A stretch of DNA of 64,000 nt from Orrella sp037026685 (GCF_037026685.1 NZ_JBANET010000004.1:124001-188000); one strand, 5' to 3'. Shown: positions 7,936-16,690, counted from the stretch's first letter. The notes: generated by a model not told the origin, from the sequence alone. Translations and numbers: made by a program.

Positions 7936-8850
7936 CTACGGCGCCGCCGCGCCGGCGCGGTAGGCCCGCCAGCCGCGCGTGCCGGCCGCTCCGGCGGCCG
8001 TGCCGTGCATGGCGTTGTCCTCGACCGTGCCGGTATAGCGGATGCCATCGGCCACGAAGGAGATTTCCCTGCCGCGCAGGCGGCCCGCCTCGATCTCGTG
8101 CTCTCCCAGCGAGCCGTCCAGGAACTGGAAACGCTGCGTCAGGCGCAGCGGCGCCCCGTCAAGCCGCCAGTCTCCCTGGACCCGGGCCGGCACGATCCAC
8201 AGCAGCGCCTCGCAATAGGTCTGGCAGTCGCCGTTTGCCAGGGCGGTTTCGTCCGGCTCCCAATCGAACATCGGGAACGAATTGGAGACCACCCGGGTGC
8301 CCGGGGCCAGGGCCAGGATGTCGGCACGCAGGCGCTCGTTGAGCGTGGGGAGCAGGAACAGCGTGATCACCTGGGCCTGGGAGTAGTCCGACTCGAAGAT
8401 ATCGCCCTGGGCGAAAGTGGCCCGCCCCGCCACGCCGGCCTGTTCGGCGTTGCGGCGCGCCAGGGCGACCAGCTCCGGGTTGTACTCGATGCCATGCGCC
8501 CGCAGGCCGCGCCGGGCCGCCGCGATGACGGTGCGGCCGTCTCCCGAGCCCAGGTCGATCAGGTAGTCGGCCGGGGTGGCCTGTGCCAGGTCCAGCATCT
8601 TTTCCACGAGCGCGCCGGCCGTGGGCACCCAGACCAGGTCCTTGCCGGGCTGGCCGATCCGCGGTTCGTAGTCCGCCAGGGCCGCGTGCGTGCCGGCCAT
8701 GCAAGTCCCGGCGGCAAAGAAGGCCGATGCCGCCGCCAGGAAAGCGGCCAGCCAGGGCAGGCGCACCGGGGGCCGGCCGTTGAGCCGGGCACGCGCAGGC
8801 AAGGCATGCGCGGGCGGGGCGAAGGCGGGACGGCGCGTTGCGGCGGGCAT
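7936..8850 (-). CDS. Class I SAM-dependent methyltransferase with export-like N-terminus
   Basis: A 304-residue protein. Residues about 80-190 are a class I methyltransferase fold with the SAM motif YLIDLGSGDGRTVIAAARR and the acidic residue of motif II in HGIEYNPE. The C-terminal 90 residues look beta-rich and are not recognised. The N-terminus has a basic stretch, a long hydrophobic run (LPWLAAFLAAASAFFAAG) and an alanine-rich cleavage-like region, i.e. a signal peptide or anchor. This is odd for an enzyme needing cytoplasmic SAM. The ATG is chosen because AGGAG lies 9 bp upstream; an upstream ATG in frame would add 31 residues. The substrate is unknown. Confidence 0.8.
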   Translation of the reverse strand: MPAATRRPAFAPPAHALPARARLNGRPPVRLPWLAAFLAAASAFFAAGTCMAGTHAALADYEPRIGQPGKDLVWVPTAGALVEKMLDLAQATPADYLIDLGSGDGRTVIAAARRGLRAHGIEYNPELVALARRNAEQAGVAGRATFAQGDIFESDYSQAQVITLFLLPTLNERLRADILALAPGTRVVSNSFPMFDWEPDETALANGDCQTYCEALLWIVPARVQGDWRLDGAPLRLTQRFQFLDGSLGEHEIEAGRLRGREISFVADGIRYTGTVEDNAMHGTAAGAAGTRGWRAYRAGAAAP

Positions 8851-8944
8851 GGGCGGCTCCTGACGGGCGCCGTGCATCGCGCCGGCACCGGCACATAGGC
8901 CCTGACCGCCGCAGGCGGGCCGGAGTTCCCGCCATGGGGCCACA

Positions 8945-8983
8945 AAGCAAAACGGACCAGGCGCTGGTGCGGCTGATCCGTTT
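8945..8983 (-). terminator. Intrinsic terminator of tRNA-Arg
   Basis: On the minus strand an 11-bp stem, AAACGGATCAG paired with CTGGTCCGTTT (one G-U pair), follows the tRNA by 18 bp and ends in a T-rich run. Confidence 0.6.
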
Positions 8984-9000
8984 GCTTGCTGCGTAAATTC

Positions 9001-9077
9001 TGGCGCGCCCGGCAGGATTCGAACCCACGACCCCTTGGTTCGTAGCCAAGTACTCTATCCAACTGAGCTACGGGCGC
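9001..9077 (-). tRNA. tRNA-Arg (anticodon ACG)
   Basis: Full 77-nt cloverleaf with encoded CCA. The acceptor stem GCGCCCG pairs with CGGGCGC, the D-loop contains AGCTCAGTTGGATAGAG, the anticodon stem TTGG/CCAA closes the loop CTACGAA with anticodon ACG, and the T arm contains GGTTCGAATCC. ACG (read as ICG after deamination) decodes CGU, CGC and CGA. Confidence 0.98.
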
Positions 9078-9180
9078 TTGGTACTGCTGGTACTGCATTC
9101 ATCGCTTTTGGCGATACGAAAAAGGCCGCAAGGCTGTTTCCCGTTTACTGCTGCTTCGCATCCGGCGGCGAAGAGGCAAA

Positions 9181-9295
9181 ATCATAACAGATTTTTGACG
9201 CTTCGTATCCAGGATACTGCAAGCCGGCGGGCAATTCGCTTATGGCGTTTGCTGCCAAGCCCAAAACTATATCACCTTTTTTTGCGGTTTGGCAA
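9181..9295 (-). promoter_or_regulatory. Two candidate promoters for tRNA-Arg
   Basis: On the minus strand, TTGCCA (9290-9295) and TATAGT (9266-9271) are separated by 18 bp and form a good sigma-70 promoter. A second -10-like TATGAT lies at 9181-9186 with only a weak -35. Both face the tRNA and would give leaders of about 180 and 95 nt. Assignment is by eye. Confidence 0.45.
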
Positions 9296-9305
9296 GGTGG
9301 CCCTC

Positions 9306-11612
9306 TCAGGCCGGGGGCGCCGCCGCCGTGGGCCGCACCCGCACCGGCACCGATTTGGCGGCCGGCACGTGGCTGTCGCGCGCATGGTGCCACAGCGGGA
9401 CCAGCACGTTGCATTCGGGATAGTAGGCGGCGCAGCAGCCTTGGGGAATGTCGTAGGGCACCAGGCGCAGGCCGCCGATATGGCGCGGGTGCCCGTCTTC
9501 GAGCGCGGTGCTGAGCGTGACCGCCATGTCGGCCTGCAGCCCGAGCCGCGCGATATCCGCCGGGTTCATCAGCACTATCTCGCGGGTGCCGTAGATGCCG
9601 CGGAACCTGTCGTTCATGTCGTAGACCGTGGTGTTGAACTGGTCGTTGCTGCGCAGGGTCATCAACTGCAGGATGTCCGGGCCTTCGGGGGCGTGGTCGC
9701 CGACCGCCGTCAGGCACGAGGGAAAGAAAAAACGCGCCCGCCCCGTTTCGGTGTTCCAGCGCCGTTCGCGTGCGGCATTGGGCAGCGCGAAGCCGCCCGG
9801 CTCGCCCAGGTGCCGGTTGTAGCCGGCAAAGCTCTCGGGATAGGTCTGCTCGATCGCATCGCGGATGCGCCCATAGTCGGCCACCCATTCGCGCCACGGC
9901 ACCTTGGCATGCCGCGCCACGCGGGGGATGGCTTGCGCGATGCCGGCGACGATGGCGGGCTCGGAGCGCAGCTGCTCGCCGGCCGGCTTGGAAATGCCGC
10001 GCGAGGCATGGATGCGGCCGGTGCTATCCTCGGTGCTGACCGTCTGCGGCCCGCTGGCCTGCTCGTCGATTTCGGTGCGGCCCAGGCAGGGCAGCAGATA
10101 GCTGGCCTGGCCCGGGAACAGGTGACTGCGGTTCAGGGTGGTGGTGATGTGCACCGTCAGCGCCAGGCCGGGCCATGCCGCCTCCAGGCGCGCGGTGTCG
10201 GGCGCGGCCCGCAGGAAATTGCCGCCCAGCGCGACGAAGGCGCGCACCGATCCGTCCAGCACGCCGTGGCAGGTGCCCACGGTGTCCAGGCCCTTCTCGC
10301 GCGGCGGCTCGAAGCCGTACTGTGCGGCCAGCCGGTCCAGCGGCGCCAGCTCGGGTTTTTCCGTGATGCCGACGGTGCGCTGGCCTTGCACGTTGGAGTG
10401 GCCCCGGACGGGACAGATGCCGGCGCCGGGCTTGCCGATGTTGCCGCGCATAAGCAGCACGTTGACCAGCATCTGCACGCTGTCCACGCCATCCCGATGC
10501 TGCGTCAGGCCCATGCCGTACAGGGCGATGGCCGAGCGCGCGCGGCCGTAGATGGCGGCGGTCTCGCGCAGCGCCTCGCGCACCAGGCCGCTATTGCGCT
10601 CGATGTCTTCCCACGGACAGGCCCGCACCTTCCGGGCGAATTCGTCAAAGCCGTCGGTGTGCTCGGCAATGAAGGCCCGGTCCAGGCAGCCGGGGCGCCC
10701 CTCGTGCCGGGCCTGCTCGTCCTGTTCGAGCAAGGCCTTGGCCAGGCCGAGCAGCGCGGCGATATCGCCGCCAGTCTTGACCTGGTGATAGCGCGAACTG
10801 ATGGGCGTGGCGCCCGGGCGCAGCATCTCGGTGGGCGCCTGCGGATTCTTGAAGGCTTCCAGGCCGCGCTCGTGCAGCGGATTGAAGGTGATGATGGGCA
10901 CGCCCCGGCGGCTGGCGGACTGCAGCAGGTGCAGCATGCGCGGGCTGTTGGATGCGGTGTTCTGGCCGAAGCACAGCAGGCACTCGGTCTGGTCGAAGTC
11001 CTCGATATGCACCGTGCCCACGGGCACGCCGATGGTGTGCGGCAAGGCCACCGAGGTGGTCTCGTGGCACATGTTCGAGCTGTCGGGCAGGTTGTTGTTG
11101 CCGTACAGGCGGGCCAGCAGCTGGTACATGTACGAGGTTTCCAGCGAGGCCCGGCCCGAGGTGTAGAACACCGTGGCGCTGGCTGGCAGCGCCTGCAGCG
11201 CCTGGCCGATCTCGGTCAGCGCCTGTTCCCATTGGACTGGTACGTAGCGCCCGCTGGCCGCGTCCCAGCGCATCGGCTCGGTCAGCCGGCCTTGCGCCTC
11301 CAGTTCGTGATCGCTCCAGGCGCGCAGCCGCGCCAGGTCGTGCCGGGCGAAGAACCCCGCATCCAGGCGCTTGCCCATGTTTTCCCACGAGGTGGCCTTG
11401 GCGCCGTTCTCGCAGAACTCGAAGGTGTGCGGCTGCGCCGGCTTGGCCCAGGCGCAGCTGACGCAGGCCACGCCGCCGGGCTTGTTCTGGCGCAGCAGCA
11501 CCGGCAGCGCGCCGGGCAGCGACCGGTCGCGCCTGAGCATGCGCCCCAGCGAGCGCACCGAGCCCCAGCCGCCGGCCGGTCCGTGATAGGGATCGATCTT
11601 GCCTTTGTCCAT
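9306..11612 (-). CDS. FdhF/YdeP-family molybdopterin-dependent oxidoreductase
   Basis: A 768-residue soluble oxidoreductase with molybdopterin guanine dinucleotide. The N-terminal iron-sulfur motif is visible as CVSC followed by a third cysteine (FEFCENGAK). The molybdenum-site region SSNMCHETTSVAL has cysteine as the metal ligand, as in E. coli YdeP. The C-terminal molydopterin-binding domain includes LMTLRSNDQFNTTVYDMNDRFRG. There is no Tat signal. YdeP is linked to acid resistance in E. coli; the physiological substrate is not established. The ATG before DKGKIDPYHGP is preferred, with a GAGAGGGA ribosome site. It stands as a single gene, with a diguanylate cyclase gene upstream on the same strand. 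Confidence 0.93.
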   Translation of the reverse strand: MDKGKIDPYHGPAGGWGSVRSLGRMLRRDRSLPGALPVLLRQNKPGGVACVSCAWAKPAQPHTFEFCENGAKATSWENMGKRLDAGFFARHDLARLRAWSDHELEAQGRLTEPMRWDAASGRYVPVQWEQALTEIGQALQALPASATVFYTSGRASLETSYMYQLLARLYGNNNLPDSSNMCHETTSVALPHTIGVPVGTVHIEDFDQTECLLCFGQNTASNSPRMLHLLQSASRRGVPIITFNPLHERGLEAFKNPQAPTEMLRPGATPISSRYHQVKTGGDIAALLGLAKALLEQDEQARHEGRPGCLDRAFIAEHTDGFDEFARKVRACPWEDIERNSGLVREALRETAAIYGRARSAIALYGMGLTQHRDGVDSVQMLVNVLLMRGNIGKPGAGICPVRGHSNVQGQRTVGITEKPELAPLDRLAAQYGFEPPREKGLDTVGTCHGVLDGSVRAFVALGGNFLRAAPDTARLEAAWPGLALTVHITTTLNRSHLFPGQASYLLPCLGRTEIDEQASGPQTVSTEDSTGRIHASRGISKPAGEQLRSEPAIVAGIAQAIPRVARHAKVPWREWVADYGRIRDAIEQTYPESFAGYNRHLGEPGGFALPNAARERRWNTETGRARFFFPSCLTAVGDHAPEGPDILQLMTLRSNDQFNTTVYDMNDRFRGIYGTREIVLMNPADIARLGLQADMAVTLSTALEDGHPRHIGGLRLVPYDIPQGCCAAYYPECNVLVPLWHHARDSHVPAAKSVPVRVRPTAAAPPA

Positions 11613-11687
11613 GCTGTCCCTCTCTCGTTCAGTATTCCGTAAGGATAGGGGCAAGCACCGGGGTTGGATGTGACGGTTCGTGTGTCC

Positions 11688-13904
11688 TTACGACGGGGCT
11701 TGCCCGCCCGGCGCGGGCGCGCCGGCTTGCGCCGGTTCGGCTGGATGCCGGCTGCCCAGATAGCGCTGTTCGAATTGCGCGGCGCTTTGCGGCCGCCCGT
11801 ACAGGTAGCCCTGCGCGTGATCGCAGCCCCTGCGGCGCAGGAAGGCTTCATGCGAAAGCGTCTCCACCCCTTCGGCCACCACGTTAAGCCCGAAGTTGCG
11901 GCCCAGGTACAGGATGGCGCGCACCACCGCCGCGTCTTCCTTGTTGTGGGTCGCGTCGTGCACGAAGGAGCGGTCTATCTTCAGGCGCGTGACGGGCAGG
12001 CGCTTGAGCAGGCTTAGCGAGGCATAGCCCGTGCCGTAGTCATCCAGCGCGATGCCCACGCCCGTGGCCTGGATGCGCTCGAGCGCGCCGAGGAATTCCG
12101 AGCTTTGGTGGATCAGGGTGTTTTCCGTGATTTCCAGTTCCAGGCCTTGCGGATCCAGGCCGGTCTCGGCCAGCACGTCCTGCACCAGGCGCGATAGCCG
12201 TCCATCCTGGACCTGGGCGCCGAACAGGTTTACCGAGATGCGGAAGTCCGGGCGCATGGCCCGCCAGCGGGCCGCCTGGCTACAGGCCGTGCGCAGTATC
12301 CAGATGCCCACGGGCAGGGCCAGCGGACTGGCTTCGAGCACGTCCAGGAACTGCGCGGGCGTCTGCAGGCCGCGCACCGGATGGCGCCAGCGCAGCAGCG
12401 CCTCGCAGCTGACCACCTCGCGCGAGCGCAGGCTGACCTGGGGCTGGTAGTACAACTCGAACTGGCCCTGCTCGTAGGCCTGGTTCAGTTCGGCTTCGAG
12501 CTTGCGGCGCTGCAGCAGCGCATCGCGCAGCTCCGATACGAAAAAGCGCAGGATGTTGCGGCCTTCCTTCTTGGCCTTGTATAGCGCCAGATCGGCATTG
12601 CCCATCAGCAGTTCGCTGGTGCTGCCGTGCCAGGGATGCAGCGCGGCGCCGATGCTCGCGCCCACTTTCAGGCGCAAGGGACCCACCTCGATGGGCAGCG
12701 CGATGGCCTGGATGGCCTGCTGCGCGCGTTCGCTCAAGCGCTGGCGCGAGGGCGGCTGGGGCAGCAGCACCGCGAACTCGTCGCCGCCCAGCCGCGCGAC
12801 CATGGCCGGGGCCGGGAATATCTCGCGCAGGCGGTGGCCCACCTGCCGCAGCACCAGGTCGCCGGTATGGTGGCCGTGGTCGTCGTTGACCTCCTTGAAG
12901 TTGTCCAGGTCCACCAGCAGCAGGGCCAGCTGCGCTTCGTGCGCGAGCAGGTGGTCCAGCCGCTGCCCGAACGCCTCGCGGTTGGCCAGCTCGGTCAGCG
13001 GATCCAGGTGCGCGAGGCGGAACAGGCGCTGCTCGAGCGCGCGCCTTTGGCTCAGGTCGCGGATGATGCCGCCAAAGTGGGCCTGGCCGTTCTCCCGCCA
13101 CATGGACAGCGACAGTTCCAGCGGAAAGACCGTGCCGTCGGCGCGTTGGCCGACCTGCTCGACCGTGCGGCCGACCATGGTGGGCGTGCCGCCGGCAGCC
13201 ACGCGCAGCAGGGCGCGGCGGTAGCGCTCGCGGCCTTCTTCCGGGATGAGCATTTCGAAGCCGCTGCCAAGCAGGGCCTGTCCGTCGTATCCGAATATGC
13301 GGCACAGTGCCGCGTTGGCGAAGGTGATGCGGCCCTGCGCATCGGTGCACAGCATGCCGTCTGGCGAGCTGGCGGCAAGGCGCTGCAGTCGTTCGGGGCC
13401 GCGGCTTGCCTCGCTTTGCAGCCGGCGCAGCGCCAGCCTGTCCATGCTCAGGGCGGACAGTTCCCGCAGGATCTCGCTGTCGCACGCGGAGAATTCGCGC
13501 GGCTGGTCGTCGATAACGCAGAACGTGCCGATGCGTTCGCCCTCGGGCGTGCGCAAGGGGGCGCCGGCATAGAAGCGGATGTGAGGCTGGCCGGTGACCA
13601 GCGGATTGCCGGCAAAGCGGGGGTCCCGGCTTGCATCGGGCACCACCATCACCTCGTCGCTTTCGATGGCGTGCCGGCAGAACGAAATGTCCCGGCGGGT
13701 CTGGGCCGTGGCCATGCCGACCCTGGCCTTGAAGAACTGGCGATGTTCGTCCAGCAGCGAAATCAGCGCGATGGGAGCGCGAAAGATCCTGGCGCCCAGC
13801 CGGGCCAGGCGGTCCAGGTCCTCTTCGGGCGGCGTGTCCAGCACCTCGTAGGACAGCAGCGCCTGAAGACGGCGCTCTTCGTTGCGTCGGTGCGCGTGGT
13901 CCAT
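11688..13904 (-). CDS. GAF-PAS-GGDEF-EAL cyclic-di-GMP signalling protein
   Basis: A 738-residue cytoplasmic protein with four domains in order: GAF (about 20-165), PAS (about 170-285), GGDEF (about 295-455) and EAL (about 470-720). The cyclase signature is intact (RLGGDEFAVLL) and the phosphodiesterase signature reads SCEALLRWRHP with downstream NTLIHQ and DDYGTGYASL, so both activities are plausible. There are no membrane segments, so the input must be cytoplasmic, sensed by the GAF or PAS domain. It is a single gene. Whether net synthesis or breakdown of c-di-GMP dominates cannot be told from sequence. A link to the tad pilus in this window is possible but only inferred. Confidence 0.95.
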   Translation of the reverse strand: MDHAHRRNEERRLQALLSYEVLDTPPEEDLDRLARLGARIFRAPIALISLLDEHRQFFKARVGMATAQTRRDISFCRHAIESDEVMVVPDASRDPRFAGNPLVTGQPHIRFYAGAPLRTPEGERIGTFCVIDDQPREFSACDSEILRELSALSMDRLALRRLQSEASRGPERLQRLAASSPDGMLCTDAQGRITFANAALCRIFGYDGQALLGSGFEMLIPEEGRERYRRALLRVAAGGTPTMVGRTVEQVGQRADGTVFPLELSLSMWRENGQAHFGGIIRDLSQRRALEQRLFRLAHLDPLTELANREAFGQRLDHLLAHEAQLALLLVDLDNFKEVNDDHGHHTGDLVLRQVGHRLREIFPAPAMVARLGGDEFAVLLPQPPSRQRLSERAQQAIQAIALPIEVGPLRLKVGASIGAALHPWHGSTSELLMGNADLALYKAKKEGRNILRFFVSELRDALLQRRKLEAELNQAYEQGQFELYYQPQVSLRSREVVSCEALLRWRHPVRGLQTPAQFLDVLEASPLALPVGIWILRTACSQAARWRAMRPDFRISVNLFGAQVQDGRLSRLVQDVLAETGLDPQGLELEITENTLIHQSSEFLGALERIQATGVGIALDDYGTGYASLSLLKRLPVTRLKIDRSFVHDATHNKEDAAVVRAILYLGRNFGLNVVAEGVETLSHEAFLRRRGCDHAQGYLYGRPQSAAQFEQRYLGSRHPAEPAQAGAPAPGGQAPS

Positions 13905-14093
13905 CTGTTGCTAGCTTTTCCCGTTTTTCGTTTTTAGGTATCAGCATGAAACATAACAGGCCGCGCGGCGGCGGCGTGTGACCGAAGGTGTGCAATGGCT
14001 AAATCCGCGCCTGTCCCGGTCGCGGCGGTGCTAGAGTGAATTGCAGCCGGGCCGCGCTGGCCCGCGCATGTCGATCACGACAAGGAGGTGCCC

Positions 14094-14402
14094 ATGTCCG
14101 ATCCCACCCGCAAGCCCCCCGGCCCGGCCGAGCCCGGCCACACGGCGCGCGAGCGCCGCGTACAGTCGCTCTCTCCCAAGGATCCGTGGTCAGGCCAGGC
14201 CGCCGAGGCGGCCGGCCGGGGCAAGGACGCCGAGCCCGCCAAGGAGCCCGACCGCTCGTTGGCCGGCCGGCCCATCGATCCCAATTCGATTCCCGGCAAG
14301 GTGAAGTTCCCGCCCGGCGTCGAGCCCGAGGACGTCAAGGATCCCGGCCGCCAGACACCCGGCGCCCCGCCAGTGGACAACCGCAGCGGCTTCAAGAAGT
14401 AG
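14094..14402 (+). CDS. Small hydrophilic hypothetical protein
   Basis: A 102-residue protein with no recognised domain, rich in Pro, Gly, Lys and Asp/Glu, with no cysteine, signal peptide or membrane segment; it is probably disordered. A strong ribosome site (AAGGAGG, 5 bp before the ATG) supports translation, and a GTG two codons earlier overlaps that site and is unlikely. It ends by overlapping the tail of the convergent pncC gene by 11 bp. Composition resembles small stress-induced proteins such as others nearby, but function is unknown. Confidence 0.65.
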   Translation: MSDPTRKPPGPAEPGHTARERRVQSLSPKDPWSGQAAEAAGRGKDAEPAKEPDRSLAGRPIDPNSIPGKVKFPPGVEPEDVKDPGRQTPGAPPVDNRSGFKK

Positions 14403-14934
14403 CGGCGCCGGCCTGCTGGCATTGCTCGCGGTACCAGGCCGGCAGCCGCAGCAGGCAGTAGTGGGCGGCGGCCAGCCTGACCTGGTTGCGTCCGCCCTGG
14501 AATACCCGCGTTTCGGTGGAGCAGCACACTTGGTCATTGGGCAGCTTCATGGCCCAGGCAAAACACACCGTACCCGGCGCCACGTCGGCGGCGCCGCGCG
14601 CCGGCGGCTCGGCCAGCCCGGTGTTGGCCACGGCGATGCGGGCCGGACTGCGCTGCAGCGCGCCCCGCGCCATCTCGCGCGCGACCGGCTCGCTGGTCAG
14701 CCCGTGGCGGCGTATCGTCTCCGGATTGACGCCCAGCGCCCCTTGCTTGAGTTCGGGCCAATAGCAGACGTAGCCGCCGGCCAGCACCTGGCCGCAGTGC
14801 GCCAGGTCGGCCAGCGCCGCGGCCGTCAGTCCGCCCGTGCAGGATTCAGCGGTGACCAGGGTAAGGCAATGGCGGCGCAGATACGCCAGTACGGGTTGCA
14901 GGCAGTCGCCGGCGCGAGGGGTGTCTTGGGTCAT
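14392..14934 (-). CDS. pncC: CinA C-terminal-domain amidohydrolase (nicotinamide-nucleotide amidase type)
   Basis: A 180-residue CinA-C domain protein. The family signature TAESCTGGLTAAAL is clear near the N-terminus, and IAVANTGLAEPP fills the place of the usual ITGxAGP motif, though diverged. Members deamidate nicotinamide mononucleotide to the nicotinate form in pyridine nucleotide recycling. The second motif's divergence leaves the true substrate uncertain. The start overlaps the stop of the upstream DUF421 gene by 4 bp (ATGA), so the pair is coupled. Cytoplasmic, with no signal peptide. Confidence 0.82.
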   Translation of the reverse strand: MTQDTPRAGDCLQPVLAYLRRHCLTLVTAESCTGGLTAAALADLAHCGQVLAGGYVCYWPELKQGALGVNPETIRRHGLTSEPVAREMARGALQRSPARIAVANTGLAEPPARGAADVAPGTVCFAWAMKLPNDQVCCSTETRVFQGGRNQVRLAAAHYCLLRLPAWYREQCQQAGAATS

Positions 14935-15467
14935 TTCGGGCCGCTCCGGCGGTTCGGTTGCTGGGATTCCTGTTCCTGGTCCGTCTGCGCCTTGAGAATG
15001 CTGATCTTGCCGTCGGACTCCATGTAGGCGTACTTGACCTGGTCGAAGCGCTCCAGCCCTTGCAGGTGCAGTTCGGCCAGCAGTTCGTCGCAGGTGATGT
15101 ATTCGCGCCGCATGCCCTTGCGCTGCAGCACGCCGTGCTTGATCAGGCATACCCGCTCGGGATGCAGCCAACGGTGCAGGCGCGGCGAGAAGTATCCGAG
15201 CCGGTCTATCACCACGCTCCAGAACACGATGGCCGCCACCGCGATCAGGCCGTCGGTGCTGGACGTGGAGTCGCCGGCCATGGCGTTGCCCGCCGCGTCG
15301 GCCACCAGCATCAGCACCAGCAGGTCTGCCATGCCGATCGAGCCGATGTCGCGCCGGCCGGCCAGCCGCAGCAGCACGAAGATGAAGCAATAGGCCACCG
15401 AGCCGCGCAGGAACATTTCCACGGGTGAAGCCTGTAAACCGAAGATGCCTTGCCAGTCCATGTCCAT
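14931..15467 (-). CDS. DUF421 (YetF/YcaP-like) membrane protein
   Basis: A 178-residue protein with three predicted membrane helices in the first 90 residues (for example SVAYCFIFVLLRLAG and MADLLVLMLVADAAG) and a soluble C-terminal YetF domain with VCLIKHGVLQRKGMRREYIT. The family's GRRDIGSIGMADLLVLMLVAD block is conserved. The function of the family is poorly defined; the B. subtilis homologue is a spore-related membrane protein. ATG at MDMDWQ is chosen because the family begins just before its first helix; the frame is open for 52 more codons upstream. It is coupled to pncC. Confidence 0.87.
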   Translation of the reverse strand: MDMDWQGIFGLQASPVEMFLRGSVAYCFIFVLLRLAGRRDIGSIGMADLLVLMLVADAAGNAMAGDSTSSTDGLIAVAAIVFWSVVIDRLGYFSPRLHRWLHPERVCLIKHGVLQRKGMRREYITCDELLAELHLQGLERFDQVKYAYMESDGKISILKAQTDQEQESQQPNRRSGPK

Positions 15468-15832
15468 GGTCGCGTGTCGATTCTCCGCCAGCTGCGGCGC
15501 TTGCCGGGATGGCAAGGCCTGCTTGCATCCTAGGAAGTCCGTCACCGGGCCGGTTTTTCCTGGTGTATCCATTGGCACTGTATGGGGGACGCCATCCCAG
15601 TGCCCGGCCATCCGGCGGGCCACGGCTGCTTACACCTGCGACAGGCGGGCAATCAAGCTGACAAGGCCCTGAACCCGTGCAAAGGCAAGCTGCCGGCTGC
15701 GGAAAAGATTGCTTGCGTGGCGCAGCGAGCCCGCGCAATTGCTTGCGGACTGTCGCGGCATTTGGGCGTAGGGTAGACCTGTGGCGGCCCCGGCACGGGT
15801 GCGCCCGCTTTCATGTCAACCAGGAGGTGCTT
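15468..15832. other. Noncoding divergent region (365 bp)
   Basis: Lies between the divergent DUF421 and DUF3008 genes and must hold both promoters, but none is convincing by eye. It contains a direct repeat ATTGCTTGCG at 15708-15717 and 15738-15747 (30 bp apart, about three helix turns), upstream of the DUF3008 gene, which may be a regulator site. Confidence 0.5.
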
Positions 15833-16018
15833 ATGCCTGCCAAGTCCAAAGCCCAGCAGATGGCCGCCGGCGCTGCCCTGTCCGCCAAGCGAGGCGAGCG
15901 CAAGGTCGGCTCGCTGCAAGGGGCGTCCAAGTCCATGTACAAGTCCATGTCCGAGGGCCAGCTGGAGGAGTTCGCCTCTACGCAGCGCAAGGGCAAGCCC
16001 AGCCGCAAGACCCACTGA
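15833..16018 (+). CDS. DUF3008 family small basic protein
   Basis: A 61-residue lysine-rich protein that matches the DUF3008 type: MPAKSKAQQMAAGAALSAKR at the start, the GASKSMYKSMSEGQLEEFA core and a basic tail. Family members are small cytoplasmic proteins of unknown function, often induced in stress or stationary phase. It has an ideal ribosome site (AGGAGG) 8 bp upstream of the ATG. It is too short and basic for an enzyme, and nucleic-acid or membrane association is possible. It stands alone and converges with a hypothetical gene. Confidence 0.85.
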   Translation: MPAKSKAQQMAAGAALSAKRGERKVGSLQGASKSMYKSMSEGQLEEFASTQRKGKPSRKTH

Positions 16019-16111
16019 GCCAGTCTTGGGCAGGCGGGCCGGCTGGCACCGCCGAGCGCGGGCCGGGCCGCTTGCGCTGGCCGCCTGGCGGCCAGCGGCG
16101 TGCGCCGGGAC

Positions 16112-16432
16112 TTAGCTGGCGCGCGGCAGGTACAGCCGCACTTCGCCGGCCTGGGGGTCGGCCTCGACCGCCGTGATCTCGAACTGCCGCGGTTCCGTAT
16201 AGCCCAGCACCGAGAACTGGGCCAGCGAGGGCGCCCAGGGCAGGGCTTCGCAGGCCCGCGTATCGGCTTGGCGCAACAGCAGGTAGCCGGGCGTGGGCGC
16301 GGCCTTGCCGTCGTCCGGAATGTCGGGTACGGGCATCCAGGTGACCGAGCTGCATCCCACGTCCACGTGCCGCGGGGCTTGCCCCAACGGCTCGGAAATC
16401 AGCCTCACGGTCGAGGTTTGCCAGCTTTCCAT
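16112..16432 (-). CDS. Hypothetical protein
   Basis: A 106-residue protein with no recognised family. It has no signal peptide or membrane helix and contains two cysteines. The C-terminal half alternates hydrophobic and polar residues (FSVLGYTEPRQFEITAVEAD), suggesting beta structure. It starts 3 bp after the stop of the small hydrophilic gene upstream on the same strand, so the two are probably one transcript. Codon use is normal for the window. Function unknown. Confidence 0.65.
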   Translation of the reverse strand: MESWQTSTVRLISEPLGQAPRHVDVGCSSVTWMPVPDIPDDGKAAPTPGYLLLRQADTRACEALPWAPSLAQFSVLGYTEPRQFEITAVEADPQAGEVRLYLPRAS

Positions 16433-16435
16433 GGT

Positions 16436-16690
16436 TCAGTCCTTTTGATTGCCTTGCCGCTTGGGCAGGACCGAGGGCGTGTCGTCGCGCGGCCCCAGGG
16501 TGCCCGTTTCGGTTTCCTGCACTTGCGGCTGGCCGTCGAACTGCGTGGCCTTGTGTCCGGTCTTGCCCGGCCGGGTTTCGTGGGCCTGGGGCGGCGGCAG
16601 GTCCTTCTTGTCCAGGGCGCGAGCCTGCTGCTCGCGCTCCTGCCGGGTCGCCGAGGGCTCTTTAAAAACGGCTTCGTCTTGCGGTTTCAT
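16436..16690 (-). CDS. Small hydrophilic hypothetical protein
   Basis: An 84-residue charged protein dominated by Gln, Glu, Lys, Arg and Pro, with no aromatic core, cysteine or signal peptide; it is probably disordered. The ATG at MKPQDEA is chosen because AGGAGA lies 8 bp upstream; a non-family extension of 9 residues is possible. It resembles in character the hydrophilic protein at 14.1 kb, though they are not evidently homologous. It is paired with the next hypothetical gene, 3 bp downstream. Function unknown. Confidence 0.6.
   Translation of the reverse strand: MKPQDEAVFKEPSATRQEREQQARALDKKDLPPPQAHETRPGKTGHKATQFDGQPQVQETETGTLGPRDDTPSVLPKRQGNQKD

Noticed and set aside
9078..11642. 854-residue open frame on the plus strand
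   Set aside because: Antisense to the intact molybdopterin oxidoreductase; composition is Arg/Gly/Ala/His-rich, typical of mirror frames in GC-rich DNA, with no domain.
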